Below are positions 8,349-19,787 of a stretch of DNA of 40,629 nucleotides, in pieces. Position 1 is the stretch's first letter; each line of letters opens with the position of its first letter. Location of the stretch: NCBI RefSeq assembly GCF_001556045.1, contig NZ_LSIC01000067.1, forward strand, positions 1 through 40,629, written 5' to 3'. The notes below the pieces were generated by a model that did not search any database, had not been told where the DNA came from, and saw only the letters and a list, made by a program, of their open reading frames with translations. The stretch is from Bradyrhizobium sp. CCH5-F6 (lineage in GTDB: Bacteria > Pseudomonadota > Alphaproteobacteria > Rhizobiales > Xanthobacteraceae). Made by a program: the position numbers and the translations under genes.

Positions 8349-8463
8349 CGGCTTTGCCGCCAGTCCGGGCGATGCCTCGGCATCGATCCCGGAATCTCGG
8401 GCCGCATGAGGTCTGGATTCCTGGAGGCTTGCTTCGCGGACCCCCGAAAGGACTGCCTGAGCC

Positions 8464-9705
8464 CTACGACCTGTAATCCCCGTTGATCGCGACGTATTCC
8501 TTGGTGAGATCGCAGGTCAGCACGCGATCGCGGCCCTTGCCGAGGCCGAGCGAGACCTTGATCGCGATCTCCGGCGCCTTCATCGCTTCCGACACCTGGG
8601 CTTCGTCATAGGACGGATCGCGCGCGCCGCTCTTGGCGACGCGGATGCCGTTGAAGGAGATCGAGAGCTTGTCGCGGTCGGCCGGCTCGCCGGCCTTGCC
8701 GACCGCCATCACCACGCGGCCCCAATTGGCGTCCTCGCCGGCGATCGCCGTCTTCACCAGCGGCGAGTTGGCGATCGACATCGCGATCTTGCGCGCCGAA
8801 GCCTTGGTCTTGGCGCCCTCGACCGTGATCTCGACCAGCTTGCGCGCGCCTTCGCCGTCGCGGGCCACCTGCTCGGCGAGGTTGGCGAGCACCTGGTTGA
8901 ACGCCTTGACGAAGGCCTTCAGCCGGGGATCGCTGGCGCGGCTGATCTTCGGCGCGCCCTGCGCGGCGGCGGCCCCCGTCGCGAAGGCGAGCAGGGTGTC
9001 CGAGGTCGACGTGTCGCCGTCGATCGTCACCGCATTGAAAGTGTCCTCGACGCCGCTCTTGAGCAGCGCCTGCAAGGCCGCCGGCGCGATCGGGGCGTCG
9101 GTGAAGATGAACGACAGCATCGTCGCCATGTCGGGGGCGATCATGCCGGCGCCCTTGGCCATGCCGTTGATGGTGACCTTGGCCTTGCCGAGCTTGACGG
9201 TCGCGGTCGCGACTTTCGGGAACGTGTCGGTGGTCATGATCGCCTTGGCCGCGGCGAGGTAATTGCCGGGCTCGGCGGTCTCGACGAGGCGGCCGAGCAC
9301 ACCGTCGAACTTGGTCGCATCGAGCGGCTCGCCGATCACGCCGGTCGAGGCCAGGAAGATCTCGCTTTCGCTGCATCCGACCGCCTTGGCCGCGATCTTC
9401 GCCGTCAGCGCCGTCGAGGCGCGGCCGGTTTTGCCGGTGAAGGCGTTGGCATTGCCGGAATTGACCACCAGAGCGCGCGCCTTGCCGCCCTTCAGCCTGG
9501 CGCGGCACCATTCCACGGGGGCGGACGGGCACTTCGATTTGGTGAAGACACCGGCGACCGCGGTTCCCTTGTCCATCACCGCCAGCAGAACGTCGGTGCG
9601 GTTCTTGTAGCGGATGCCGGCTTCCGCCGTCGCAAGACGGATGCCCGCGATCACGGGCATGTCGGGAACGGTTTTGGGGGCGAGGGGAGAGACGGAGGAG
9701 GACAT
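8464..9705 (-). CDS. argJ: Bifunctional glutamate N-acetyltransferase / amino-acid acetyltransferase ArgJ
   Basis: 413 residues, the usual size of the ArgJ precursor. The enzyme transfers acetyl from N-acetylornithine to glutamate in the cyclic arginine pathway and, in bifunctional forms, also uses acetyl-CoA. It self-cleaves before a threonine: '[16 protein letters not shown]' places the cut between A194 and T195, with T195 the nucleophile. '[11 protein letters not shown]' (82-91) and '[10 protein letters not shown]' (119-128) are the other signatures. Same strand as the parvulin gene upstream (102-base gap); argJ next to a PpiC-type isomerase and secA is an arrangement I recall from related alphaproteobacteria. 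Confidence 0.96.
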   Translation of the reverse strand: MSSSVSPLAPKTVPDMPVIAGIRLATAEAGIRYKNRTDVLLAVMDKGTAVAGVFTKSKCPSAPVEWCRARLKGGKARALVVNSGNANAFTGKTGRASTALTAKIAAKAVGCSESEIFLASTGVIGEPLDATKFDGVLGRLVETAEPGNYLAAAKAIMTTDTFPKVATATVKLGKAKVTINGMAKGAGMIAPDMATMLSFIFTDAPIAPAALQALLKSGVEDTFNAVTIDGDTSTSDTLLAFATGAAAAQGAPKISRASDPRLKAFVKAFNQVLANLAEQVARDGEGARKLVEITVEGAKTKASARKIAMSIANSPLVKTAIAGEDANWGRVVMAVGKAGEPADRDKLSISFNGIRVAKSGARDPSYDEAQVSEAMKAPEIAIKVSLGLGKGRDRVLTCDLTKEYVAINGDYRS

Positions 9706-9807
9706 CGCGGGGCGCCTTGGTGAGGTCTGGACATGCAGATGGCCGGGGGATGCCCGGCCATTGCGATGCTTAGATACTCTCGGCGTCAGCGAAGTGACAG
9801 CGAATTC

Positions 9808-10725
9808 TTACTTCTTCGCCGGCGGCGCCATCTTGCTGTCGGACGGCTTGGCAGCGTCTGCGGGCTTGGCGTCCTTGGCCGCCGGCTGATCCAGCCGCTC
9901 GACCTTGGCTTCCGTGCGCAGCTTGGCGACATACTCGGCCTGGGCCTTGCGGGTCACGTACTGCTCGATCTGGGCCTTGACCTGCTCGAAATCAGGCGCC
10001 TTGCGGTTGCGCTTTTCCTCGACCTTGATGATGTGCCAGCCGAACTGCGACTTCACGGGATCGGAGATCTTGCCCGGCTCCAGCGCGAAAGCGACGGCCG
10101 AGAACTCCGGCACCATCTGCTCCTTCGTGAAGAAGCCGAGGTCGCCGCCATCGGCGGAGCCCGGGTCCTTGGACTTCTTCTTGGCGAGCTCGGCGAAATC
10201 GGCGCCCTTGTCGAGCTCTGCCTTCACCGCCTTGGCCTCGTCCTCGGTCTCGACGAGGATGTGGCGGGCGCGCACCTCCTGCTCGCCGGTGATCTGCTTG
10301 GAGGCCTCCTCATAGACCTTCTTCATGGCATCCGGCGTGGTGGCGGCCTTGCCCTCGCTGGCGAGCAGGCTGTCCATCAGAAGCCGGTTGCGGGCGAATG
10401 CCAGGCGCTTCTTGAATTCCTCGCTGTCGGCGATCTTCTTGTCTTCGGCAGCCTTGCTGACGATCTTCATGTCGATCAGGAAGGACAGGACGTTCTCGTC
10501 CTTGGTCGCCGGGTCCATCTGGGCGAGGCTCGGCCCGAGTTCCTCCTCGGCCATGGCGACGTCGCTCTTCTTGATCTCGGCGCCATTGACCTTCGCCAGC
10601 ACCGGATCGTCGGCGGCCCGGAGCGGGCCCGCGATCGCCAGGGACAGCGCCAGAGCGAGGCAGCCAGCCAGGGCGGATGCATGGCGGAAGCGCTGGCCGG
10701 TGGTTACCGGGGACGAGGTGGTCAT
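9808..10725 (-). CDS. Exported parvulin-type peptidyl-prolyl cis-trans isomerase
   Basis: 305 residues. A signal peptide spans about residues 1-37 ('ALAGCLALALSLAIAGPLRAA'), with cleavage near 'LRAADDP'. A SurA/PrsA-like N-terminal helical chaperone part follows (to about 140), then one parvulin domain beginning 'VRARHILVETEDEAKAVKAEL' and containing 'FAELAKKKSKDPGSADGGDLGFFTKEQMVPEF' and 'SQFGWHIIKVEEKR', all diagnostic. The C-terminal tail is a Lys/Ala/Pro-rich disordered stretch. Expected role: folding of outer-membrane or secreted proteins in the periplasm. It is divergent from secA, whose product would export it, and upstream of argJ. Confidence 0.93.
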   Translation of the reverse strand: MTTSSPVTTGQRFRHASALAGCLALALSLAIAGPLRAADDPVLAKVNGAEIKKSDVAMAEEELGPSLAQMDPATKDENVLSFLIDMKIVSKAAEDKKIADSEEFKKRLAFARNRLLMDSLLASEGKAATTPDAMKKVYEEASKQITGEQEVRARHILVETEDEAKAVKAELDKGADFAELAKKKSKDPGSADGGDLGFFTKEQMVPEFSAVAFALEPGKISDPVKSQFGWHIIKVEEKRNRKAPDFEQVKAQIEQYVTRKAQAEYVAKLRTEAKVERLDQPAAKDAKPADAAKPSDSKMAPPAKK

Positions 10726-11079
10726 GGAAAATCCTTATGTTGAAGCAGGGGGGCTGCTCGAGCGGGGCGGACACTCGCCCAATTCAGGGGGGCTTGGCAA
10801 CGCGAAAAGTCTGTCAAAATGATGAATTAGCCGCAATGCGGCCGCCGTTGACAAGGCTGGGGGCGGGCCATATCTCTCACCGGTCGCGCCCATGGCGATG
10901 GCGTTTATTTTGCTGCGTTTTTGGCCGTTGAACCAAGGCTTGCTCAATTCCCACCCATATGGCGGACGACCCCGCAATCCGGGCTGAAGGCGCCATCAGG
11001 CGTCACGGTGAGTTGATAGGCAGGCGGGTGACAACTTCTTGGCTGCAACGCGGTTAGATCGCGAACACAGGAACTAGGC
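10726..11079. other. 354-base divergent control region between parvulin and secA genes
   Basis: No convincing gene. This region must carry promoters for both divergent genes. A poly-G run and several short GC-rich palindromes are present. A sigma-70-like element pointing to secA is listed separately. On the minus strand, TTGACA (10812-10817) could be a -35 box for the parvulin gene, but I could not find a good -10 at the proper distance. Nothing resembles a SecM-type arrest peptide; that regulator is known from enterobacteria, so its absence is expected. Confidence 0.5.
10848..10876 (+). promoter_or_regulatory. Putative sigma-70-like promoter for secA
   Basis: TTGACA (10848-10853, perfect -35) and TATCTC (10871-10876, weak -10) are separated by 17 bases. 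Transcription would start near 10883 and leave a leader of about 200 bases before the secA ATG at 11080. The -10 match is poor, so this is only a candidate. Confidence 0.35.
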
Positions 11080-13920
<2,841 letters not shown>

Positions 13921-13928
13921 CCGGAGTA

Positions 13929-13993
13929 CCGGCCGGGCTGCCGGCCGGCTCGCCTTGCCCGATTCCATTGCTGCCGCGGCATCAGTGCCGCGG
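13929..13993 (+). terminator. Two GC-rich hairpins after secA
   Basis: Hairpin 1 has arms 13929-13936 and 13941-13948 (CCGGCCGG with a 4-base loop). Hairpin 2 has arms 13974-13980 and 13987-13993 (CCGCGGC/GCCGCGG, 6-base loop), followed by the T-poor tract AACCCTTTGT. They start 9 bases after the secA stop. They could act as a transcription terminator or as a 3'-end stabiliser; the lack of a real T run makes intrinsic termination only moderately likely. Confidence 0.5.
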
Positions 13994-14203
13994 AACCCTT
14001 TGTAACAAATGTTGTTGTCATGGCGTGACCTTGCGGGGACGTGCGCTCGTCTCGCAAGCAAGGACAATGTCGTCCGCCGCGGCCTGACCAATTTCGACGA
14101 CCGGAATGCAGGTCGGCTCAACATGGGGAGGCCCGCCACACCGCCGGCGATGACGCGATGTCGCTCGATGATGGCTGCGCTGGCGCCGGGGTTAGACCAT
14201 TTC

Positions 14204-15730
14204 ATGAGTTCCGCAGACAATCTCCCGCCGTCCAGAACCGAAATCCTCGCCGCGCACGATCTCGAAAACCTCGCCGACGAGGCGGGCTTCGACGAGCTGA
14301 CGTCCTTCACGGCGGCTTTGTGCGACGTGCCGATCTGTCTCGTCAGCGTGGTGGGCGACACCATGCAGCGCTTCGTGGCCAAACACGGCCTCGACGTCTC
14401 CGAAACGCCGCGCGAATCCTCGTTCTGTGCGCATGCCATGCTGGGCTCCGACCTGATGGTCGTGCCCGATGCGACCCGGGATCCGAGGTTCGCTGAAAAT
14501 CCCCTGGTGACGGGAGACCCGTTCATCAGATTCTACGCCGGCGCGCCGCTCGTGACGGAGGACGGGTTTCCGCTCGGCTCGCTCTGCGTCATCGATCGCG
14601 TGCCGAGGCCGGGCCTGACGCCGCTTCAGCAGCAGGGTCTGCGCGTCATGGCCTCCCAGGTCATGGGCGCAATGGGGCACCGCAAGACCACGCGAATCCA
14701 GCAGGCCAGCGAGGCCGTCGCAAAGCAGGCGCTGTCGGAGACCGAGCAGAAGTTTCGCATTCTGGCCGACACCATGCCCCAGATGGTGTGGTCGACCTTG
14801 CCCGACGGTCACCACGATTACTACAACGCCAGATGGTACGAATTCACGGGCGTGCCGGAGGGCTCCACCGACGGTGAGGGCTGGAACGGGATGTTCCACC
14901 CCGACGATCAGGACAAGGCCTGGGAACGCTGGCGGCATTCGCTGAGAACCGGCGAACCCTACGAGATCGAATACCGTTTGAGGAATGCCGAGGGCAATTA
15001 TCGCTGGACCCTCGGACGCGCCCTGCCAATTCGCGATGCAGAAGGCAACATCACCCGCTGGTTCGGTACCTGCACCGACATTCACGAGCAGAAGCTGCTG
15101 ATGGAGCAGCGCGAGATGATCAGCCAGGAGCTGAGCCATCGTATCAAGAACATCTTCTCCGTCATCAACGGGCTGATCGGCCTGTCGACGCGCACGCATC
15201 CGGAGCTCAAGGGGCTGGCGGACGAGCTGCGTTCGCGCATCATGTCGCTCGGCAAGGCGCACGACTTCGTGCGTCCGCACAGCGCCCGATCGCAGCCGAC
15301 CTCGACGCAGGCAACTCTCAAGGGCCTCCTGGAGCAGCTTCTGTCGGCCTATCAGTCGGAGGCGCAGCGGGTTGCTATCACGGGCGGCGATTTTCGCATC
15401 GACGACCGTTCCGCGACGCCCCTGGCGCTGTCGTTCCACGAACTGGCGACCAATGCCGCGAAGTACGGCGCGCTCTCGAGGCTGGAGGGACGCGTCGCCA
15501 TCGACATCAGCGAGACGGATGATGATGTCGTGATTGCGTGGACGGAAAGCGGCGGTCCGCAAGTCGAGGCGGCGCCGGCGGTGGAAGGCTTCGGCTCCAG
15601 GCTGATCGCCTTGAGCATGTCCAACCAGCTGGGCGGGGCGATCTCCTACGCCTGGAAACGGGAAGGGCTCCGGGCCGTGGCTACGATTCCAAAGGCCTCG
15701 ATGAGCCGGCCGCTGCCGCAAAGAACGTGA
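14204..15730 (+). CDS. GAF-PAS hybrid sensor with HWE-family histidine kinase
   Basis: About 508 residues. An N-terminal GAF domain ('FTAALCDVPICLVSVVGDTMQRFVAK' through 'GFPLGSLCVID') is followed by a PAS domain ('FRILADTMPQMVWSTLPDG' to 'GTCTDIHEQK', including a PAC motif). The kinase core is HWE type: H about 312 in 'ELSHRIKNIFSVINGLI', 'SFHELATNAAKYGALS' as the N box, the diagnostic W-x-E in 'IAWTESGGP', and a short 'EGFGSRLI' G box. No membrane helix, so it is a cytoplasmic sensor, perhaps of light, redox or small ligands. The ATG at 14204 was chosen because the GAF domain follows directly; upstream in-frame ATGs at 14168 and earlier are possible. The 3' end overlaps a convergent response regulator. 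Confidence 0.88.
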   Translation: MSSADNLPPSRTEILAAHDLENLADEAGFDELTSFTAALCDVPICLVSVVGDTMQRFVAKHGLDVSETPRESSFCAHAMLGSDLMVVPDATRDPRFAENPLVTGDPFIRFYAGAPLVTEDGFPLGSLCVIDRVPRPGLTPLQQQGLRVMASQVMGAMGHRKTTRIQQASEAVAKQALSETEQKFRILADTMPQMVWSTLPDGHHDYYNARWYEFTGVPEGSTDGEGWNGMFHPDDQDKAWERWRHSLRTGEPYEIEYRLRNAEGNYRWTLGRALPIRDAEGNITRWFGTCTDIHEQKLLMEQREMISQELSHRIKNIFSVINGLIGLSTRTHPELKGLADELRSRIMSLGKAHDFVRPHSARSQPTSTQATLKGLLEQLLSAYQSEAQRVAITGGDFRIDDRSATPLALSFHELATNAAKYGALSRLEGRVAIDISETDDDVVIAWTESGGPQVEAAPAVEGFGSRLIALSMSNQLGGAISYAWKREGLRAVATIPKASMSRPLPQRT

Positions 15731-16103
15731 CGTCGGGGGAGCGGGGCTGAGCCACCTCGCCGGCGGCGTGATGAACCGCGGTCAGGATCGCTTCATCGCT
15801 GAAAGGCTTGCGGATGAATCCAATCGCGGTCTCCGCCCGGGGCGCGATCTGCGCGGGATTTGCGGTGACGTAGACGATCTTGGTTCCGTAGGTGCGTGAC
15901 AGGTCGAGTGCGATCTGCGGACCGGTCGATCCGTCGCGCAGGTTGACGTCCACCAGCGCGATCTGCGCCTTGGGCCCTGCTTCCAGGGCCTCCTTGCGAT
16001 CAGCAGCAATGGCAGCGACACGATAGCCCGCGTCCTCCAGGATGCGGGCAATGTCGCTGGCGACGAAGATTTCGTCTTCGACAATCAATACTGAGCGTGT
16101 CAT
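15681..16103 (-). CDS. Single-domain response regulator (receiver only)
   Basis: 140 residues from the ATG at 16103, which gives the standard 'MTRSVLIVEDE' start; a longer frame to 16184 adds 27 untypical residues. Acidic pair D10/E11, phospho-acceptor D52 ('ALVDVNLRDG'), T80 ('VYVTAN') and K99 ('FIRKPF') are all present, so it should be phosphorylatable. There is no output domain, only a short Ala/Ser-rich tail. 'IALVDVNLRDGSTGPQIA' is the pattern of receivers that partner HWE kinases in alphaproteobacteria. Its last 50 bases overlap the 3' end of the kinase gene on the other strand, which supports a functional pair. Confidence 0.88.
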   Translation of the reverse strand: MTRSVLIVEDEIFVASDIARILEDAGYRVAAIAADRKEALEAGPKAQIALVDVNLRDGSTGPQIALDLSRTYGTKIVYVTANPAQIAPRAETAIGFIRKPFSDEAILTAVHHAAGEVAQPRSPDVTFFAAAAGSSRPLES

Positions 16104-16269
16104 TCGCGACCCGTGGGGTGGCTTCAAACGGACGGGGCCGCCTCGGTGGATTGGTTCCTCACGGCCGTACGCGCCCGGGATCAACCATCAGTTCCGCTTT
16201 TTGTTCCGCCCGTCGCATCGCCTGATCGGCTTCGGCCGGCGCAGCCGAGCTTCAATTCGAGCTGTCGAC

Positions 16270-16713
16270 TCAATTCGAGCTGTCGATCAGGCTCTCCAGG
16301 AGCCGCTTCAATTCGCTCGTCGACTTGTCGCCGTAGCTCTCCAGGATGTGCTCCTCCTGGTCCACCGCGAGCGAGTTGAGCTTTTTGCACAGCACCTTGC
16401 CGCGGTCGGAGATGAACATCAGGACCTTGCGGCGGTCATTCGGATCCTGCACGCGGTACACCAGCGTGTCCGAGACCATGCGGTCGATCATCTTGGTCAA
16501 TGTCGGATGGTTGAGCAGCACGGCATCTGCTAGCTCGCCCATCGAATGGCCGTTGCCGTCCGACAGCACTTTGAGGATGCGCCATTGCTCGACCGGCACG
16601 CCCTCCTTGCTCAACCGCAGTTCGAGCTGCCGGTTGATTTCGCGGTTGGCTTGCGCGAGCAGGTAGGCCAGGTGTTCGGTGATGGGGGAGTTTTCTTTCG
16701 ACGGTTTTGCCAC
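16270..16713 (-). CDS. MarR family transcriptional regulator
   Basis: About 147 residues. MarR-type winged helix: 'LSKEGVPVEQWRILKVLSDGNGHSMGELADAVLLNHPTLTKMIDRMV' is the recognition region and 'VYRVQDPNDRRKVLMFISDRGK' is the wing with the DxRRK signature. Dimerisation helices flank it. I favour the GTG at 16713, which yields 'MAKPSKENSP...'; the open frame runs to a TTG at 16737. It is divergent from the AmiC-like gene, and the intervening AT-rich stretch holds a perfect palindrome, so it most likely regulates that gene, and perhaps itself. The ligand may be an amide-derived metabolite or an acyl/aryl compound; this is inferred from context. Confidence 0.88.
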   Translation of the reverse strand: MAKPSKENSPITEHLAYLLAQANREINRQLELRLSKEGVPVEQWRILKVLSDGNGHSMGELADAVLLNHPTLTKMIDRMVSDTLVYRVQDPNDRRKVLMFISDRGKVLCKKLNSLAVDQEEHILESYGDKSTSELKRLLESLIDSSN

Positions 16714-16778
16714 GGCTAAGACTTCATCTTGACCCAAATGAGTGAATGTCTTGCAATCAATGCTGCATCTATATGCAC

Positions 16779-16815
16779 TTCAATTGTTGAATATTCAATG
16801 TTTTCAAAATAGGAT
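16779..16815 (+). promoter_or_regulatory. MarR-type operator overlapping a putative promoter
   Basis: TTGAATATTCAA (16787-16798) is a perfect 12-base palindrome, and TTCAA-N3-TTGAA (16779-16791) is an interlocked second one. The first six bases also serve as a plausible -35 (TTGAAT 16787-16792), 17 bases from TAGGAT (16810-16815) as -10. A MarR dimer bound here would block RNA polymerase. Transcription would start near 16822, which supports the GTG at 16893 as the start of the next gene. Confidence 0.6.
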
Positions 16816-16892
16816 CATTGCCCAACAAAAGGGCGGAAGCCGCGACCGCCTGCTCAATGTGCTTTCAGGTCTGGTGTCAGACAGGAGTTGGC

Positions 16893-18077
16893 GTGCGCGC
16901 GACGGTAAACTTCCCGGCTCACGGCGGACCGGCGTTGCCGCCGTCCCTGCTGTTCAGGAATTTGTCGTCATCGGCGGCGGACTTCGACCTGTCTCCGGTC
17001 GATGCGCATTTCATGAAGCGGCGCGGCGCGCGCAACAAGCTGCGCATCGGGAATTTCCTCACCTTCACCGGCTCGCCCGGGATCTGGGGCCCGAGTTCAA
17101 CCAACAGCGCGATGCTGGCGGTCGCCGAGATCAACAAGCGCGGCGGCATTCTGGGCCGCGAGCTGGAACTGTCGTTCTACGATTCCGGCGGCCCGATCGA
17201 CGAGGTGGTTCGCCGCGCCGAGCAGGCGATTGCCTTCGACGAGGTCGATCTCATCATGGGATCGCATATCAGCGCCGTCCGCGTCGCGCTGCGCAAGGTC
17301 ACCGGTAACCGCATCCCCTATATCTACACCCCGGTCTATGAAGGTGGCGAGCGCACGCCGGGGGTCATGGCGATCGGCGAGACGCCGCGCTGGCAGAGCC
17401 GACCGTCGATCCATTGGCTCGCGGAGGTCAAGAAGGCGGCGCGCTGGTATCTGATCGGCAGTGATTATGTCTGGCCGTGGCAGTCGCATCGCGCCGTGAA
17501 GCGCTACATCAAGGAAGCGGGCGGCCAGGTCGTCGGCGAGGAGTTTGTCCCGGTCGGCGAGGACAATCACGAGCCGCATCTGGCGCGCATCCGCGCCGCC
17601 AAGCCGGACGTGGTGCTGATCTCCCTGATCGGCACCGACAGCATCACCTTCAACCGCGCCTTCGCCGAAGCGGGCCTTGCCACATCGACGCTGCGGCTCG
17701 GGGGCGCGATGGACGAGACCGTGCTGCTCGGCATCGGCGCCGACAACACCGAAAATCTGTTCTGCGCCTCCGGCTATTTCAACTGCATGGCGTCACGCGC
17801 CAACGACGAGTTCCTCAGCGGATACGACGCCATGTTCGGCGCCAATGCGCCGCCGGTCGGCTCGGTCGGCCAGTCGAACTATGAGGGGCTGCGCTTCCTG
17901 GAAGCGGTGGCCGGCCGGGCGGGCTCGCTGGCCTTGCGTCCGCTCCTGAAGGCCGCGCGCAACATCGTCTACTCGGCGGGCCGCGGTCCCGTGACTCTTC
18001 GCGATGGCCGCGCCGAGATGCCGATGTACCTCGCCGAAGCCGACGGTCTCGACTTCAGGATCATCAAGACGCTCTGA
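16893..18077 (+). CDS. AmiC-like amide/urea-binding protein without export signal
   Basis: About 394 residues of the Peripla_BP_5 (AmiC/UrtA) fold: 'IGNFLTFTGSPGIWGPSSTNSAMLAVAEINKRGGILGRELELSFYDSGG' opens lobe 1, 'DLIMGSHISAVRVALRKV', 'YIYTPVYEGGE' and 'WYLIGSDYVWPWQSHRAVKRYIKEAGGQVVGEEFVPVG' follow the family order. I see no Sec, Tat or lipoprotein signal, unlike the Tat-exported paralogue at 20718. That matches AmiC, the cytoplasmic amide sensor of Pseudomonas, rather than a transporter subunit. The GTG at 16893 has AGGAG five bases upstream; an earlier TTG at 16818 would overlap the putative promoter. No AmiR antiterminator gene is visible nearby. Confidence 0.82.
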   Translation: MRATVNFPAHGGPALPPSLLFRNLSSSAADFDLSPVDAHFMKRRGARNKLRIGNFLTFTGSPGIWGPSSTNSAMLAVAEINKRGGILGRELELSFYDSGGPIDEVVRRAEQAIAFDEVDLIMGSHISAVRVALRKVTGNRIPYIYTPVYEGGERTPGVMAIGETPRWQSRPSIHWLAEVKKAARWYLIGSDYVWPWQSHRAVKRYIKEAGGQVVGEEFVPVGEDNHEPHLARIRAAKPDVVLISLIGTDSITFNRAFAEAGLATSTLRLGGAMDETVLLGIGADNTENLFCASGYFNCMASRANDEFLSGYDAMFGANAPPVGSVGQSNYEGLRFLEAVAGRAGSLALRPLLKAARNIVYSAGRGPVTLRDGRAEMPMYLAEADGLDFRIIKTL

Positions 18078-18166
18078 GCGCCCGCTGCCGATTCGCCGCA
18101 GTGGCCCTGCGAGATAATACTTGAAAAGGAAAATATTTCTGTCTCTAGTAACACCGTGAAGCCGGT

Positions 18167-18182
18167 TGGCCCGCGCTGTGCA
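18167..18182 (+). promoter_or_regulatory. Sigma-54 (-24/-12) promoter for the amidase operon
   Basis: TGGCCCGCGCTGTGCA matches the RpoN consensus TGGCACG-N4-TTGCA with two mismatches and the exact GG-N10-GC spacing. Predicted start near 18193, about 50 bases before the amidase GTG at 18242. It sits in the 164-base gap downstream of the AmiC-like gene. RpoN control would tie amide use to nitrogen status through an activator such as NtrC, whose site I could not pick out. Confidence 0.6.
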
Positions 18183-18241
18183 GGCGAGAGCGAAAGGCTT
18201 CCGTCCACGCCAGGAATCAAGAAGCCTTCAAGGAGAGCGCC

Positions 18242-19756
18242 GTGACAGTTGTCCTTCCCACGCCCGACCAACTTCGCAGCGTCGCCGCGCAGTGCGGCCT
18301 TTCGCTGACCGACGACGACGTCGCCTCGTTCCGCGGCCTGATGCAGGGCTCGATCGAGGCCTACAATCTCGTTGCCACGATGCCGGACGAGGTGCCGGAG
18401 GTGAAATACCCGCGCACGCCGGGCTACCGGCCCTCAGCCGAGGAGAACCCGCGCAACGCCTGGTATCGCAAGTCGACCGTGAAGGGCGCCGCCAGCGGCA
18501 AGCTCAAGGGCAAGACCGTCGCCCTGAAGGACAACATCATGCTGGCCGGCGTGCCCATGACCAACGGCTCGTCGACGCTGGAAGGCTATGTGCCGGATTT
18601 CGACGCCACCATCGTCACGCGCATGCTGGATGCCGGCGCGGAGATCAAGGGCAAGGTGCATTGCGAGCACTTCTGCCTGTCCGGCGGCAGCCACACCGGC
18701 TCCTACGGGCCGGTGCACAATCCGCACAAGATGGGTTACTCGGCCGGCGGCTCGTCGTCGGGCTCGGGCGTCGTGGTCGCGCTCGGCGAGGTCGACATGG
18801 CGATCGGCGGCGACCAGGGCGGTTCGATCCGCATGCCGTCCTCGTTCTGTGGCATCTACGGCATGAAGCCCACCTGGGGTCTCGTGCCCTATACCGGCAT
18901 CATGCCGATCGAGATCTACGTCGACCACACCGGCCCGATGACCGCGACCGTCGCCGACAACGCGCTGCTGCTCGAAGTGCTCGCCGGCGATGACGGCTAC
19001 GATCCGCGCATCAAGGCGCCGAAGGTCGAGGAATACACCAAGGCGCTCGGCCAGGGCGTCAAGGGCATGAAGATCGGCATCCTGAAGGAAGGCTTCGAGC
19101 AGCCGGGCGCCGAGGCCGCAGTGAACGAAAGCGTACGTGAGGCGGCAAAGCGCTTCAAGGATCTGGGTGCCACCGTAGAGACCGTCTCGATCCCCATGCA
19201 CCTCCTGGGCGGCGCGATCTGGACCCCGATCGGGACCGAAGGCCTGACCCAGACCATGATGTTCGGCGACGGCTACGGCCTCAGCCGCGGCGATCTCTAT
19301 TCGACCTCGCTGATGGATTTCCATCGCGGCTGGCGCCGGCAGGCCGACTCGCTGTCGGAGACCACGAAATTGTTCATGATGCTCGGCACCTACATCAACA
19401 ACAATTTCGGTCCGCGCTTCTACGGCAAGGCGCTCAACATCTCCCGCCGGCTGACCGCGGCCTACGACAAGGCGTTCAAGGATTACGATCTGCTCCTGCT
19501 GCCGACGACGCCGATGAAGGCGACCAAGCTGCCGGAGCCCAATGCCAGCCGCGAGGAATACGTCGCTCGCGCGCTGGAGATGATCTCCAACACCGCGCCG
19601 TTCGACATCACCCATCATCCGGCGATGTCGCTGCCCTGCGGCATGGTCGACGGCCTGCCGGCCGGCCTGATGCTGGTCGGCCGCATGTTCGAGGAGACGA
19701 CCATCTACCGCGCCGCGCATGCCTTCGAGCAGATCGGCGACTGGAAGAAGATGTGA
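18242..19756 (+). CDS. Amidase (amidase-signature family, Rhodococcus enantioselective type)
   Basis: 504 residues. Hydrolyses a carboxamide to acid plus ammonia in the cytoplasm. The Ser-cisSer-Lys triad is intact: K96 in 'VALKDNIM', S171 in 'SAGGSSSGSG' and S195 in 'GGDQGGSIRMPS'. These are the same residue numbers as described for the Rhodococcus N-771 amidase, and 'GDQGGSIR' is the enantioselective nitrile-hydratase-linked amidase variant. The N-terminal helical part (1-80) fits that family too. The GTG start at 18242 has AGGAG about seven bases upstream ('CAAGGAGAGCGCC'). No nitrile hydratase genes are near, so the substrate is probably taken up as an amide by the transporter encoded downstream. 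Confidence 0.93.
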   Translation: MTVVLPTPDQLRSVAAQCGLSLTDDDVASFRGLMQGSIEAYNLVATMPDEVPEVKYPRTPGYRPSAEENPRNAWYRKSTVKGAASGKLKGKTVALKDNIMLAGVPMTNGSSTLEGYVPDFDATIVTRMLDAGAEIKGKVHCEHFCLSGGSHTGSYGPVHNPHKMGYSAGGSSSGSGVVVALGEVDMAIGGDQGGSIRMPSSFCGIYGMKPTWGLVPYTGIMPIEIYVDHTGPMTATVADNALLLEVLAGDDGYDPRIKAPKVEEYTKALGQGVKGMKIGILKEGFEQPGAEAAVNESVREAAKRFKDLGATVETVSIPMHLLGGAIWTPIGTEGLTQTMMFGDGYGLSRGDLYSTSLMDFHRGWRRQADSLSETTKLFMMLGTYINNNFGPRFYGKALNISRRLTAAYDKAFKDYDLLLLPTTPMKATKLPEPNASREEYVARALEMISNTAPFDITHHPAMSLPCGMVDGLPAGLMLVGRMFEETTIYRAAHAFEQIGDWKKM

Positions 19757-19787
19757 GAAAGGCGTCGATGCAGACGGACGGAAGACC

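Noticed and set aside
18121..18160. NtrC- or NifA-type enhancer site upstream of the sigma-54 promoter
   Set aside because: TGT-N8-ACA was found (around CTGTCTCTAGTAACACC), but the NifA spacing is N10, and no NtrC palindrome fits.
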